A DNA stretch of 40,476 nucleotides, taken from positions 1 to 40,476 of the forward strand of contig JANYLG010000210.1 of NCBI GenBank assembly GCA_025363775.1. The letters run 5' to 3'. The DNA comes from Acidobacteriota bacterium. GTDB lineage: Bacteria; Acidobacteriota; Vicinamibacteria; Vicinamibacterales; Fen-181. The first letter of the stretch is position 1; the number at the start of each line of letters is the position of its first letter. Both the position numbers and the translations under genes were made by a program. Shown here in pieces: positions 7,689-15,843 of this stretch. The notes beneath the pieces are model-generated. The model was not told the origin of the DNA, did no database searches, and worked only from the letters and a program-made list of their open reading frames with translations.

Positions 7689-8965
7689 GCCGCCATGATC
7701 GCCTTGCGCCCGATGTCCGTGCGCATGAAGGCGCCGTCGAACGAGATCCGGTGCGCGCCTTCGTAGGCGCGGGACATCGCCTGCCGGTAGTCCTGCCCTT
7801 GGGCAACGACGGTCAGGACGCGGCCACCGGCGGTGACGATCTCGTGGCCGCGCCGCGCGGTGCCGGCGTGGAAGACGACCACGCCCGGGACCGAGGCCGC
7901 CGCCCCGAGCCCGTTGATGACCTTGCCCGTCTCGTACTTTTCCGGGTAGCCCGCCGACACCAGCACCACGCCCACGCGCGGCCAGTCGCGCACGCGGCAC
8001 GAGTCCTGGCCGAGACGGCCCGCCGCCGCGTCCCGGAGCAGCGGCGCGAGCTCCTCGTCGATCATCGGGAGTACCACCTGCGCCTCCGGGTCGCCCAGGC
8101 GCACGTTGAACTCCACAACCCTCGGACCGTCCGCGGTCAGCATCAGCCCGGCGTAGAGGAAGCCGCGGAACTCGCGACCCTCGGCGCGGAGTCCCTCGAT
8201 GACCGGGAGAATGATCGTGTCGCGGATGCGGTCGAGGAGCGTGTCGTCCACGAGCGGGCTTGGCGCGAACGCCCCCATCCCGCCGGTGTTCGGCCCCTTG
8301 TCCCCGTCGAACGCGCGCTTGTGGTCCTGGGCGGTGGGCAGCAACACCGTGCGCTGGCCGTCGGTCAGCGCAAAGACCGACACCTCCTGCCCGTGCATGA
8401 ATTCTTCGATTACGATCCGCGCACCCGCGTCGCCAAAGCGCCGCTCGACCATCATGCCGCGGATGGCGAGGCTCGCGTTCAGTGGGTCGGTGGCGATGAC
8501 GACACCCTTGCCCGCGGCGAGCCCGTCTGCTTTGATGACGATCGGGTAGCCGAACTCGCGGGTCGCGAGCACGGCCAGCGCGATGTCCGGCGATTCGCAC
8601 ACCTGGTATCGCGCGGTCGGCACGCCGTGCCGGGCCATGAAATCTTTTGCAAACGCCTTGCTCGACTCGAGCTCCGCGGCCAGCCGCGACGGGCCGAGCA
8701 GCAGGCGGCCGCGTGAGGCGAACAGGTCGGCCACCCCACGCGTCAAAGGCAGTTCGGGCCCGATGATGGTGAGGTCCGCCTGCTCGTGCTCCGCCAGCGC
8801 GAGCATCGAGTCGGGATCGCCCTGGTCCACGGCCGCCACCCGGGCCATCGATTCGATGCCGGCGTTGCCCGGGGCGCAGACGACATCACGGACGCCGCCG
8901 TCCCGAACGAGGCGCCACACCAACGCGTGCTCACGGGCGCCCGAACCAATCACCAGGAGTCTCAT
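7679..8965 (-). CDS. purD: Phosphoribosylamine-glycine ligase (GAR synthetase)
   Basis: PurD is the ATP-grasp ligase that joins phosphoribosylamine and glycine, the second step of purine synthesis. The 428-residue protein shows the N-domain motif GSGAREHAL, the ATP-grasp elements KADGLAAGKGVVIA and EEFMHGQEVSVFAL, the substrate loop DHKRAFDGDKGPNTGGMGAF and the metal-binding VVEFNVRLGDPEAQVVLP. The start is the ATG at 8965 (MRLLVIGSG); extra codons up to 9031 fall in the rpsU promoter region and look non-coding. The last codons and the stop lie in a dispersed repeat. It is divergent from rpsU. Confidence 0.97.
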   Translation of the reverse strand: MRLLVIGSGAREHALVWRLVRDGGVRDVVCAPGNAGIESMARVAAVDQGDPDSMLALAEHEQADLTIIGPELPLTRGVADLFASRGRLLLGPSRLAAELESSKAFAKDFMARHGVPTARYQVCESPDIALAVLATREFGYPIVIKADGLAAGKGVVIATDPLNASLAIRGMMVERRFGDAGARIVIEEFMHGQEVSVFALTDGQRTVLLPTAQDHKRAFDGDKGPNTGGMGAFAPSPLVDDTLLDRIRDTIILPVIEGLRAEGREFRGFLYAGLMLTADGPRVVEFNVRLGDPEAQVVLPMIDEELAPLLRDAAAGRLGQDSCRVRDWPRVGVVLVSAGYPEKYETGKVINGLGAAASVPGVVVFHAGTARRGHEIVTAGGRVLTVVAQGQDYRQAMSRAYEGAHRISFDGAFMRTDIGRKAIMAAGS

Positions 8966-9021
8966 GGGAGTGCGATGACTTGCCCGCGTGGAACTGGCGT
9001 GGAAGCCCAGCAGTATTTTGG

Positions 9022-9051
9022 TTGACTCCACGTCATCTTTAAGCCTAGAAT
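9022..9051 (+). promoter_or_regulatory. Sigma70-type promoter for rpsU
   Basis: TTGACT (9022-9027) and TAGAAT (9046-9051) are separated by 18 bases, a near-consensus pair in the purD-rpsU divergent gap. This predicts a start near 9058 and a leader of about 85 bases before rpsU. Confidence 0.65.
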
Positions 9052-9142
9052 CCGCCTCTACCTGTGATAGCCTAGCATATTCAGGTTACGTTGACGGAAG
9101 ACGACATGTGCCAGCCGGGCCGGTGAGGGGGTGTTCGAGGGC

Positions 9143-9340
9143 GTGGCTGAAGTCAAAGTTCAGGATGGCGAGTCGGTCGAGAGCGCCCTGCGGCGATTCA
9201 AGCGGAAGGTTCAGCAGGAAGATATCATCAAGGATATCAAGAAGCACTCCTTCTATCTGAAACCCGGGGACAAGCTTCGGGCCAAGCAGGCGCTGGCGCG
9301 AAAGCGGAGCCGTAAGAAGCTCCGGCGCGAGTTGGAATAG
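9143..9340 (+). CDS. rpsU: 30S ribosomal protein S21
   Basis: S21 is a small basic protein of the 30S platform involved in translation initiation. The 65-residue product (from GTG at 9143, AEVKVQDGESVESALRRFK) has the family core and the Arg/Lys-rich tail ARKRSRKKLRRELE. An upstream in-frame GTG at 9131 would add four residues; I prefer 9143 because family members begin at AEVKV, although GAGG here is either too close or too far from both starts. It is followed after 21 bases by the zinc-ribbon gene, and both probably share the terminator at 9700-9736. Confidence 0.95.
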   Translation: MAEVKVQDGESVESALRRFKRKVQQEDIIKDIKKHSFYLKPGDKLRAKQALARKRSRKKLRRELE

Positions 9341-9361
9341 CGAGAACGGGGGGATCCACCG

Positions 9362-9676
9362 ATGGAATTCCAAGACAGGAACCTGCACTGCGTGGACTGC
9401 GGGACGGAGTTCGTCTGGACGGCGGGTGAGCAACTGTTCTTCGCCGACAAGAACTTCAAGAACGAACCCAAACGGTGCAAGTCGTGCAAGACCAAGCGGG
9501 CCAGTCGGCCGGCAGGGGCGGCTCCGGCCCGGGAGCGTGTCGAAACCCAGACGGCCTGTTCGGAATGTGGAAAAGTCACCACGGTTCCGTTCAAGCCAAC
9601 CCAGGGTCGCCCGGTCTACTGCCGCGAGTGCTTCCAGCAGAGGAAGTTCGCGGGGGCCGGCGGAGCCGGCGGGTAG
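9362..9676 (+). CDS. Small protein with two zinc-ribbon modules
   Basis: A 104-residue soluble protein. The N-terminal module has CVDCGTEFVWTAGEQ then FKNEPKRCKSCK, as in the zinc-ribbon domain of the zf-trcl type (PF13451). After an Ala/Pro/Arg linker, the C-terminal module has CSECGKVTTVPF then GRPVYCRECF. All eight cysteines are present. GGGGGGA sits eight bases before the ATG. The role is unknown; nucleic-acid or ribosome association is only suggested by the fold and by co-transcription with rpsU. It ends in GTAGGGG just before the shared terminator. Confidence 0.88.
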   Translation: MEFQDRNLHCVDCGTEFVWTAGEQLFFADKNFKNEPKRCKSCKTKRASRPAGAAPARERVETQTACSECGKVTTVPFKPTQGRPVYCRECFQQRKFAGAGGAGG

Positions 9677-9699
9677 GGGAATTCTCATCGGAGAAACGG

Positions 9700-9736
9700 G
9701 AGGGGCCGTACGCCAGTGCGGCCCCTCTTCTTTTTT
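9700..9736 (+). terminator. Intrinsic terminator of the rpsU-zinc-ribbon unit
   Basis: A perfect nine-base-pair stem GAGGGGCCG (9700-9708) / CGGCCCCTC (9719-9727) with a ten-base loop is followed by a T-rich tract (9728-9736). It is the clearest Rho-independent terminator in the window. Confidence 0.88.
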
Positions 9737-9752
9737 GTCCGTACTGGCGAGG

Positions 9753-9782
9753 TTGACGCTGTTTTCGGCGCTACGATAAGAT
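9753..9782 (+). promoter_or_regulatory. Possible sigma70-type promoter for the STAS gene
   Basis: TTGACG (9753-9758) and TAAGAT (9777-9782) have an 18-base spacer, directly after the terminator and about 85 bases before the STAS gene. Confidence 0.45.
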
Positions 9783-9867
9783 GGGGCGCCTCTGAATGGC
9801 AGATTGCGACCGTCGATTGCCAGGGTGACGGTTCGCTGCGCGCCAGGAGGCGGGAGGAGTTGGCGGC

Positions 9868-10218
9868 ATGCAGATTCATCAGAGATCGGCCGGGGACGTC
9901 ACGATCATCGACCTCAGCGGGAAGTTGACGTTGGGTGAAGGCGACGAGTTGCTGCGGGACAAGGTGAACAGCCTGATTCAGCAGGGCCACAAGAAGCTCG
10001 TGCTCAACCTCGCGGGAGTGCCGTACATCGACAGCGCGGGCCTGGGCGAGATTGTCCGGACCTATACGACCGTCAGCCGTCAGGGGGGCGCGCTGAAGCT
10101 CCTCAGCCTGACCAAGCGAATCCAGGACCTGCTGGCGATCACGAAGCTGCTCACGATTTTCGAGACGTTCGACACCGAGGCTGATGCCGTCAAGAGCTTC
10201 AGCTCGACGGGTGTCTAA
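9868..10218 (+). CDS. STAS-domain anti-sigma factor antagonist (SpoIIAA/RsbV-like)
   Basis: A 116-residue single STAS domain. It has the family features: IDLSGKLTLGEGDELLRD, a hydrophobic strand KKLVLNLAGVPYIDSAGLGE with the conserved phosphorylatable Ser56, and GGALKLLSLTKRIQDLL. In this family, partner-switching with an anti-sigma kinase controls a sigma factor or, in other systems, exopolysaccharide output. GGAGGAG lies nine bases before the ATG. No RsbW-like kinase or sigma factor is in the window. The gene stands directly before the glycan block, so a regulatory link to it is plausible but unproven. Confidence 0.93.
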   Translation: MQIHQRSAGDVTIIDLSGKLTLGEGDELLRDKVNSLIQQGHKKLVLNLAGVPYIDSAGLGEIVRTYTTVSRQGGALKLLSLTKRIQDLLAITKLLTIFETFDTEADAVKSFSSTGV

Positions 10219-10239
10219 CCCTCCCCAGCCCGCGCTTGC

Positions 10240-11217
10240 ATGGCGCGCCAGCCACTCGTGGATGCCGTGACCAGGGACGCCTCTGCCGTCGGAGGCGCCC
10301 CGGCTCGTTCAAGGTTTGCCAGCCTGGTCGTTTCGCTTCGACCCGGCCAGTGGACCAAGAACCTGGTGGTCTTCGCGGGGCTGTTGTTCGGGAAGCAACT
10401 GTTCGCGCCGAGGGCCCTGGCGGTCACCTGTGCCGCCTTCGTGGTGTTTTGCGCCCTGTCGGGCGTGATCTATCTCCTGAACGACATCGCCGATCGTGAC
10501 GCGGACCGTCGTCATCCCTTGAAATCACGGCGGCCGATCGCGTCCGGGCAGTTGTCGCCCGGCGTGGCGCTCGCCGCGGCGATCGTCCTGAGCGTCGTGT
10601 TCCTGTCGCTGGCGTTCTGGCTGCGCCCGGTCTTCGGCCTCGTCGCCGTCGCCTACGTCGTGCTGATGGCCGGCTATTCTGCCCGGCTCAAGCACATCGT
10701 GATCATCGACGTGCTGACGATCGCGATCGGGTTCGTGCTGCGGGCGGTCGCGGGCGCGGTGGTGATCAATGTGGCGATCAGCCACTGGCTGCTGGTGTGC
10801 ACGGTGCTGCTCGCGCTGTTCCTGGGGCTCAGCAAGCGGCGGCACGAGTTGACGCTGCTCGCGGCGGGAGCGACCGAGCACCGGCGGATCCTCGGCGAGT
10901 ACAGCCCCTACCTGCTCGACCAGATGATCGGCGTCGTCGCGGCGTCAACGCTGATCGCGTACATTTTCTACACGATCAGCCCGGAGACCGTGCAGAACTT
11001 CAACACGGAGTACCTCGCGCTGACCATCCCGTTCCCCCTGTACGGCATCTTCCGGTACCTCTACCTGGTTCACCAGAAAGAGGGCGGGGGAAGCCCGGCC
11101 GAGATGCTGCTGACCGACCGGCCCCTGCTGGTGTGCGTGGCCCTCTGGGCCGCGGCGGTCGTCGTCATTGTGTACGGGTCCGGGGAAGCGGGCAGCGTCT
11201 TCGGGCGGAGATACTAG
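10240..11217 (+). CDS. UbiA-family prenyltransferase, decaprenyl-phosphate phosphoribosyltransferase-like
   Basis: A 325-residue integral membrane protein with about eight to nine hydrophobic segments. It has the UbiA metal-binding motif NDIADRDADRRHPLKSRRP and a second Asp-rich site near DVLTIAIGFVLRAVAGA. The N-terminal LRPGQWTKNLVVFAGLLF and the short HPxKxxRPIASG run are the hallmark of decaprenyl-phosphate phosphoribosyltransferase (Rv3806c type), which transfers phosphoribose from PRPP to a polyprenyl phosphate. Tyr-rich NFNTEYLALTIPFPLYGIFRYLYL is also typical. It lies 22 bases after the STAS gene and upstream of the glycosyltransferases, which suggests that it supplies a lipid-linked pentose. 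Other UbiA activities cannot be excluded. Confidence 0.85.
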   Translation: MARQPLVDAVTRDASAVGGAPARSRFASLVVSLRPGQWTKNLVVFAGLLFGKQLFAPRALAVTCAAFVVFCALSGVIYLLNDIADRDADRRHPLKSRRPIASGQLSPGVALAAAIVLSVVFLSLAFWLRPVFGLVAVAYVVLMAGYSARLKHIVIIDVLTIAIGFVLRAVAGAVVINVAISHWLLVCTVLLALFLGLSKRRHELTLLAAGATEHRRILGEYSPYLLDQMIGVVAASTLIAYIFYTISPETVQNFNTEYLALTIPFPLYGIFRYLYLVHQKEGGGSPAEMLLTDRPLLVCVALWAAAVVVIVYGSGEAGSVFGRRY

Positions 11218-11289
11218 AGGTAAGTGGCCGGCGCCCGACGTGCCCCCGCCGGCGACCGACAACTGGCACGAACTCGGATTCGATAACTG

Positions 11290-12177
11290 ATGGCCGACTT
11301 CAACATCCGGTCCGACTCGGTGAACGTCGAACAGATCATGCAGCAAATCCGCGCCAAGATCCGCGAGAAGCGTGGCGTGGACTACACCGAGCAGCAGATT
11401 CGGGAACTGGCGGCAGTCAAGCTCGAACGGTTCCTCGATCCGCAGAAGGTGCGCTCCGGGCTGCTGGATCAGTTCCGGAAGGGCGGCATCTCGCCGCTCG
11501 AGAACTACTCCTTCGAGGACACGACGCTGTTCGAGTCCCACCGCGCGCCGCTGCGGTGGATCCGGCGCCTGCTCCGCCCGATTCTCAAGCTGCAATTCAA
11601 CCCGAACCCGTTGATTCACGTCCTGCACATGCAGGCTGACATCAACACCCGACATGCGCAGTACACCGAGATCTCGTACGAACTGCTCCACAACCTCGTC
11701 CTCGAAACGACGCGCCTGGGCATCGAGGTGAAGAATCTCAAGATGCGGGTGGAGTCGATGTCGAGCCGCTTCGACTTCGCGGAACGGCGCGCGCGGGCGC
11801 TCGAGGGCATCGTGCAGTACCGCCCCGAGGAGAAGACCGCCGAGGCGCCGGCTCGCGGGCGCGCTCCTCATCCGCAGGCCCCGCAGGCCTCGCCGGCGCA
11901 GCCTGGGCCGTCGGCAACGGCACCGGCGCCCGACGGCGACCAGGCGGCCGGCATCGAGGCGCGGCGACGCCGGCGGAGGCGCCGCGGACGGCGGGGTGGC
12001 CCGACGAGCCGCGTGCCGGGCGAAGGGGCGGCTGCGGGCGCGAACGGGACAGGCGACGAAGACGTGTCATTGGGCCCCGACGATCCGGCACCTCAGTCTG
12101 GCCGCCGCGATGACGAGGGAAGGGAACGGGCGGCGGGGACGGACGCGCCCACGGCCCCAGACCGCGAAGACCAGTGA
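11290..12177 (+). CDS. Coiled-coil protein with Arg-rich C terminus, glycan cluster
   Basis: I do not recognise a named family. The 295-residue protein has an N-terminal helix, VNVEQIMQQIRAKIREKRG, a short hydrophobic-basic stretch LRWIRRLLRPILKLQF near 95-110, and a long predicted helical/coiled-coil region from about 120 to 175 (LVLETTRLGIEVKNLKMRVE). From about 180 it is low-complexity (Ala/Pro/Gly/Asp) and holds a run of basic residues, EARRRRRRRRGRRGGP. There is no signal peptide or obvious transmembrane helix. Its TGA overlaps the next start (GTGA), so it is coupled to the first glycosyltransferase. A scaffold or membrane-surface adaptor for the glycosyltransferases is possible, but that is inference. 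Confidence 0.75.
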   Translation: MADFNIRSDSVNVEQIMQQIRAKIREKRGVDYTEQQIRELAAVKLERFLDPQKVRSGLLDQFRKGGISPLENYSFEDTTLFESHRAPLRWIRRLLRPILKLQFNPNPLIHVLHMQADINTRHAQYTEISYELLHNLVLETTRLGIEVKNLKMRVESMSSRFDFAERRARALEGIVQYRPEEKTAEAPARGRAPHPQAPQASPAQPGPSATAPAPDGDQAAGIEARRRRRRRRGRRGGPTSRVPGEGAAAGANGTGDEDVSLGPDDPAPQSGRRDDEGRERAAGTDAPTAPDREDQ

Positions 12178-13469
12178 AACTCGCCGTCGTCGTTCAGCGC
12201 TACGGGACCGCCATCGCGGGCGGCGCGGAGTTGCACGCCCGCCACGTGGCGGAGCACCTGTCGAAGTACGCCGAAGTCGAGGTGCTGACCTCGTGCGCGC
12301 GGGACTACGTCACGTGGCGGAACGAGCTGCCGCCCGGACGTGACGTCGTGAACGGGTTGATGGTCAGGCGCTTCCCGGTGCGCCATCGCCGCAGCGTGGA
12401 ACGCTTCGGGCGGTTGTCGGCCACCGTGTTTCAGCAGACACACTCGGTGGCCGACGAACTGGCCTGGCTGGACGCCGAAGGGCCCACGAGTCCCGGGTTG
12501 ATCGAGTACATCCGTTCGAACCGCGACGCGTACGACTTCTTCCTGTTCTGGAGCTTCCGCTACTACCAGGCGTACTACGGCGCGAGAGCCGTGCCGGATC
12601 GGGCGGTGCTCGTGCCGACCGCGGAACGGGAGCCGGCCATCGGCGTGTCGCTGTTCAGGCCGCTGCTGAGTGGTGTTCGCGGCGTCGTCTACCTGACGCC
12701 CGAAGAGCGGGATCTCGTGAACGGCGCGTCAGATAACGGCAGTGTCCCGTCCATCGTCGCCGGCAGCGGATCGGAGGTTCCCGAGCGCGTGGAGCCGGGA
12801 CGGTTCCGCCAGAAGTACGGGATCGAGGGACCGTTCGCGATTTACGTGGGCCGGATCGATCAGAACAAGGGGTGCGACGAGCTGTTCGACTTCTTCGTGC
12901 GCTTCACGCGAAGCGAGCGGAGCCCGATGCAGCTCGTCCTGTGCGGCAATTCGATCCTGCCCATCCCGGACAACCCGCGCATCCGGCACCTGGGGTTCGT
13001 CCCGGACGAGGACAAGTTCGACGGGATCGCGGCGTCGGAGCTCCTGGTCATGCCGTCGTACTATGAGAGCCTGTCGATCGTGGCGCTCGAGGCGTGGGCG
13101 ACGGGCAAGCCGGTCCTCGCCAACGCGAAGTGCGACGTGCTGAAGGGACAATGCCTCCGGAGCAACGCCGGCCTCTTCTACGAGACCTGGGACGAGTTTG
13201 CCGGGGCGCTGTCGTGGTTCGCGCGCCGCCCCGAGCAGGCGCGGGCGCTGGGCGCGAACGGGTACGCCTACTTCCGACACCACTACGCCTGGCCGGTGGT
13301 CGAAAAACAGTACATGGACCTGCTCGACCATCTCGCGCGCGAGAAGCCGTCCGGCTGCGGACCGTTATCCGAACCCCTTCCAGGCTGGTGGCAGCGGCGG
13401 AAGCTGACGCTGCCCCCGGCGGAGTACGTGCTGGAAAGGCTCCCCAGGGGACCGTCGCGACGATCATGA
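12174..13469 (+). CDS. Glycosyltransferase, GT4-type, paralogue A
   Basis: A 431-residue GT-B-fold enzyme. The N-terminal Rossmann domain opens with VVVQRYGTAIAGGAELHARH; the C-terminal donor domain has YVGRIDQNKGCDELFDFF and the E-x7-E nucleotide-sugar motif ESLSIVALE (Glu298, Glu306). The middle CARDYVTWRNELPPG is shared with the fourth gene of the cluster (paralogue A' at 15844). The donor and acceptor sugars cannot be told from sequence. No signal peptide is present, so it is cytosolic or membrane-peripheral. It overlaps the coiled-coil gene upstream (GTGA) and paralogue B downstream (ATGA), so all are in one operon. Confidence 0.9.
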   Translation: MKLAVVVQRYGTAIAGGAELHARHVAEHLSKYAEVEVLTSCARDYVTWRNELPPGRDVVNGLMVRRFPVRHRRSVERFGRLSATVFQQTHSVADELAWLDAEGPTSPGLIEYIRSNRDAYDFFLFWSFRYYQAYYGARAVPDRAVLVPTAEREPAIGVSLFRPLLSGVRGVVYLTPEERDLVNGASDNGSVPSIVAGSGSEVPERVEPGRFRQKYGIEGPFAIYVGRIDQNKGCDELFDFFVRFTRSERSPMQLVLCGNSILPIPDNPRIRHLGFVPDEDKFDGIAASELLVMPSYYESLSIVALEAWATGKPVLANAKCDVLKGQCLRSNAGLFYETWDEFAGALSWFARRPEQARALGANGYAYFRHHYAWPVVEKQYMDLLDHLAREKPSGCGPLSEPLPGWWQRRKLTLPPAEYVLERLPRGPSRRS

Positions 13470-14671
13470 AGCCTCAGATTCACCAAGTGCTGGCGACGCT
13501 CGGCTATGGGGATGCGATCGGGCACGAGGTGCTCGGCATCCGCCGGGTTCTTCGCGAGGCCGGCTACGTGTCGGAGATCTTCGTCGAGACGGCCGATTCG
13601 CGCCTCGAGCACCTCACCCGCGACTACCGCGACCTGGCGTCGTTCAGCAGGCCCGACAACATCCTGATCCACCACTTCTCGATCGGCTCGCGCGCCTCGC
13701 GCATCGCGTACGCGTTGCCGGATCGGATGGTGCTGGTCTATCACAACATCACGCCGCCCGAGTACTTCGTGGACGTCCATCCGCTCCTGGTCCGCCAGTG
13801 CTACCGCGGGCGCCGCGAACTCTCCGCGTACGCCGAGCGCTGCGACCTGGCCCTCGGCGACTCCGAGTTCAACCGGAAGGAACTCGAGGCGATGGGCTTC
13901 CCCCGCACCGCGGTGCTCCCCGTCGTCCCCGGCTTCTCGCATCTCGATGTCGCTCCCGACCGCCGCGTCGCCGCGGAGTTCGACGATGCGTGGACGAACG
14001 TGATCTTCGTGGGCCGAGTCATTCCGAACAAGCGGATCGACGACGTCATCCGGCTGTTCCACGCCTACCAGTGGCTGTTCAACCCGCGGTCGCGCCTGCT
14101 CCTCGTCGGCAGCTACTCGGGCTTCGATCGCTACCACGCGATGCTGCAGGAACTCGTCGCCCGGCTCGGGACGAATGGCGTCCGCTTCCTCGGCCACGTG
14201 AGCAACGCCGAACTGGCCGCGTGCTACGACGTGGCGGACGTGTTTCTCTGCGCCAGCGAACACGAGGGGTTCTGCGTGCCGCTGGTCGAGGCGTTCTTCG
14301 AGGGCATTCCCGTGGTGGCCTACGCGGCGACAGCGGTACCGGCCACGATGGACGGCGCCGGCGTGCTGTATTCGGCCAAGGATCCCGCGCACGTGGGCGC
14401 GCTGATCGACCAGGTGGTGTCGAACGCCGCTCTTCGCGACCAGGTCGTGGCGGGCCAGGACGCGGCGCTCGACCGGCTGCTCGCGAAGGACTTCCCGGGG
14501 ACGCTCCTCGGTTTCATCGATCGGGTCGTGGCCTCGCCGCGTCAGACGACGCGGGCGGTCACCGACGATTTCTGGGACCAGGTGGCGTCGTTCGAGCAAT
14601 TCGAGGAGCTCACGCAGTTCCGTCCGGCTCTGTACTGCGCGCTGCCGAAGGCGCCATCGAGGATTGTCTGA
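13466..14671 (+). CDS. Glycosyltransferase, GT4-type, paralogue B
   Basis: A 401-residue GT-B enzyme. N-terminal features are GYGDAIGHEVLGIRRVLREA and VLVYHNITPPEYF; the donor domain has IFVGRVIPNKRIDDVIRLF and the motif EGFCVPLVE (Glu267, Glu275). YHNITP, DLALGDSEFNRKELE and GRVIPNKRIDD are repeated almost word for word in the next gene, B', so the two are tandem duplicates. The ATG at 13466 overlaps the previous stop as ATGA. The C terminus carries about 45 residues (after VVASPRQTT) not found in B'. The sugar specificity is unknown. Confidence 0.9.
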   Translation: MKPQIHQVLATLGYGDAIGHEVLGIRRVLREAGYVSEIFVETADSRLEHLTRDYRDLASFSRPDNILIHHFSIGSRASRIAYALPDRMVLVYHNITPPEYFVDVHPLLVRQCYRGRRELSAYAERCDLALGDSEFNRKELEAMGFPRTAVLPVVPGFSHLDVAPDRRVAAEFDDAWTNVIFVGRVIPNKRIDDVIRLFHAYQWLFNPRSRLLLVGSYSGFDRYHAMLQELVARLGTNGVRFLGHVSNAELAACYDVADVFLCASEHEGFCVPLVEAFFEGIPVVAYAATAVPATMDGAGVLYSAKDPAHVGALIDQVVSNAALRDQVVAGQDAALDRLLAKDFPGTLLGFIDRVVASPRQTTRAVTDDFWDQVASFEQFEELTQFRPALYCALPKAPSRIV

Positions 14672-15741
14672 TGGCGTTGACCGTCAACCAATGGGTGCCG
14701 GCGGCCCATCGCGGCGACGCGATCGGCGACAGCGCCCGCCGAGTGCAGGCGCTGCTGCGCGGGATGGGCCACGCGTCGGAGCTCTACGCGATGACGATCG
14801 ACGACGACCTGAAGGGCGTCGCGCGATCGTTCGACCACCCCGAGGCCCGCGGCGGCGACGTCACCATCTTCCACTTCGCGCTGCCCTCGCCGATGACGAG
14901 CCTGTTCGGCGACCTTCCGCGCGGGCGGGTGCTCCAGTATCACAACATCACGCCGGCCCACTTCTTCGCGCCGTACGACACGAACCTGTTTCGCCTCGCG
15001 CGGCTCGGCCGGCAGGACCTGTCTACCCTCGTGGGCCGGGTGGACCTCGCGCTCGGCGACTCGGAGTACAACCGCGCAGAGCTCGAGCGCCTGGGATTCA
15101 AACCGACGGGCGTGATGCCGATAGCGATCGACACCGATCGCATCACGCGCGCCCCGCGTCGCCCTGCGCTCGAGGAGATCCTGGACGACGGCCTGGAGAA
15201 CTTCCTCTTCGTCGGCCGGATCGTCCCGAACAAGAAGATCGAGGACTACATCCGGCTGGCCGAGCAGTACAAGCGCTACGTCAACACCGACTACCGGTTC
15301 ATCTTCGTCGGGCGGTACGACGGCGTCCCGCGCTACTATTCGACGATACGCGCGCTCATCCGCGAGTACGACCTGCCACCGGACCGGTTCATCTTCACCG
15401 GCCCGGCGCCGAATGAGGACCTCGCGACGTACTTCAGGATGGCGAGCGTGTACGTGTCGTTGAGCGAGCACGAGGGATTCTGCGTCCCCCTGCTCGAGGC
15501 GATGGCCGCGGACGTGCCGGTGCTGGCCTACGCGGCGGCCGCCGTGCCCGACACGCTTGGCGGCGCTGGCATGCAGTTCTCGCCGAAGGATCTCGAGTAC
15601 GCCGCGGAACTCCTCGGCGTGCTGACCTTCGACGAGGAGGTGAGGCGATCGGTGATCGAGGGACAGCGGCGGCGGATGGCAGATTTCGGCGACGCGCGCG
15701 TGTGTCGCGATCTGCAGTCCGTCATCGCGCGCGTGGCGTAG
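14671..15741 (+). CDS. Glycosyltransferase, GT4-type, paralogue B'
   Basis: A 356-residue GT-B enzyme and close paralogue of the preceding gene. The shared blocks are YHNITPAHFF, DLALGDSEYNRAELE, FLFVGRIVPNKKIEDYIRLA and EGFCVPLLE (Glu268, Glu276). The ATG at 14671 overlaps the upstream stop as TGATG, a coupled arrangement. It differs from B by a shorter C terminus. B' is followed by a 102-base gap containing a dispersed repeat, the only break in coupling within the cluster. Confidence 0.9.
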   Translation: MALTVNQWVPAAHRGDAIGDSARRVQALLRGMGHASELYAMTIDDDLKGVARSFDHPEARGGDVTIFHFALPSPMTSLFGDLPRGRVLQYHNITPAHFFAPYDTNLFRLARLGRQDLSTLVGRVDLALGDSEYNRAELERLGFKPTGVMPIAIDTDRITRAPRRPALEEILDDGLENFLFVGRIVPNKKIEDYIRLAEQYKRYVNTDYRFIFVGRYDGVPRYYSTIRALIREYDLPPDRFIFTGPAPNEDLATYFRMASVYVSLSEHEGFCVPLLEAMAADVPVLAYAAAAVPDTLGGAGMQFSPKDLEYAAELLGVLTFDEEVRRSVIEGQRRRMADFGDARVCRDLQSVIARVA

Positions 15742-15760
15742 CGTGCGGCGACGAACGGAA

Positions 15761-15810
15761 GGCCACCACAAAAGAGATCCTTCGTGTGCGTTGTGATCTT
15801 TGTGGTTGAA
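15761..15810. repeat. CCACAAAGATCACAACG-type dispersed repeat between glycosyltransferase genes
   Basis: Read on the minus strand the segment gives the NHKDHNAHEGS-type translation well known from spurious proteins in many genomes. Its ends, CCACCACAAA and TTTGTGGTTG, are nearly inverted copies, so it can form a hairpin. It splits the otherwise overlapping glycosyltransferase operon. Confidence 0.65.
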
Positions 15811-15843
15811 CGTGGGTCTTGTCGGATCGATTCGGGGGGACAC

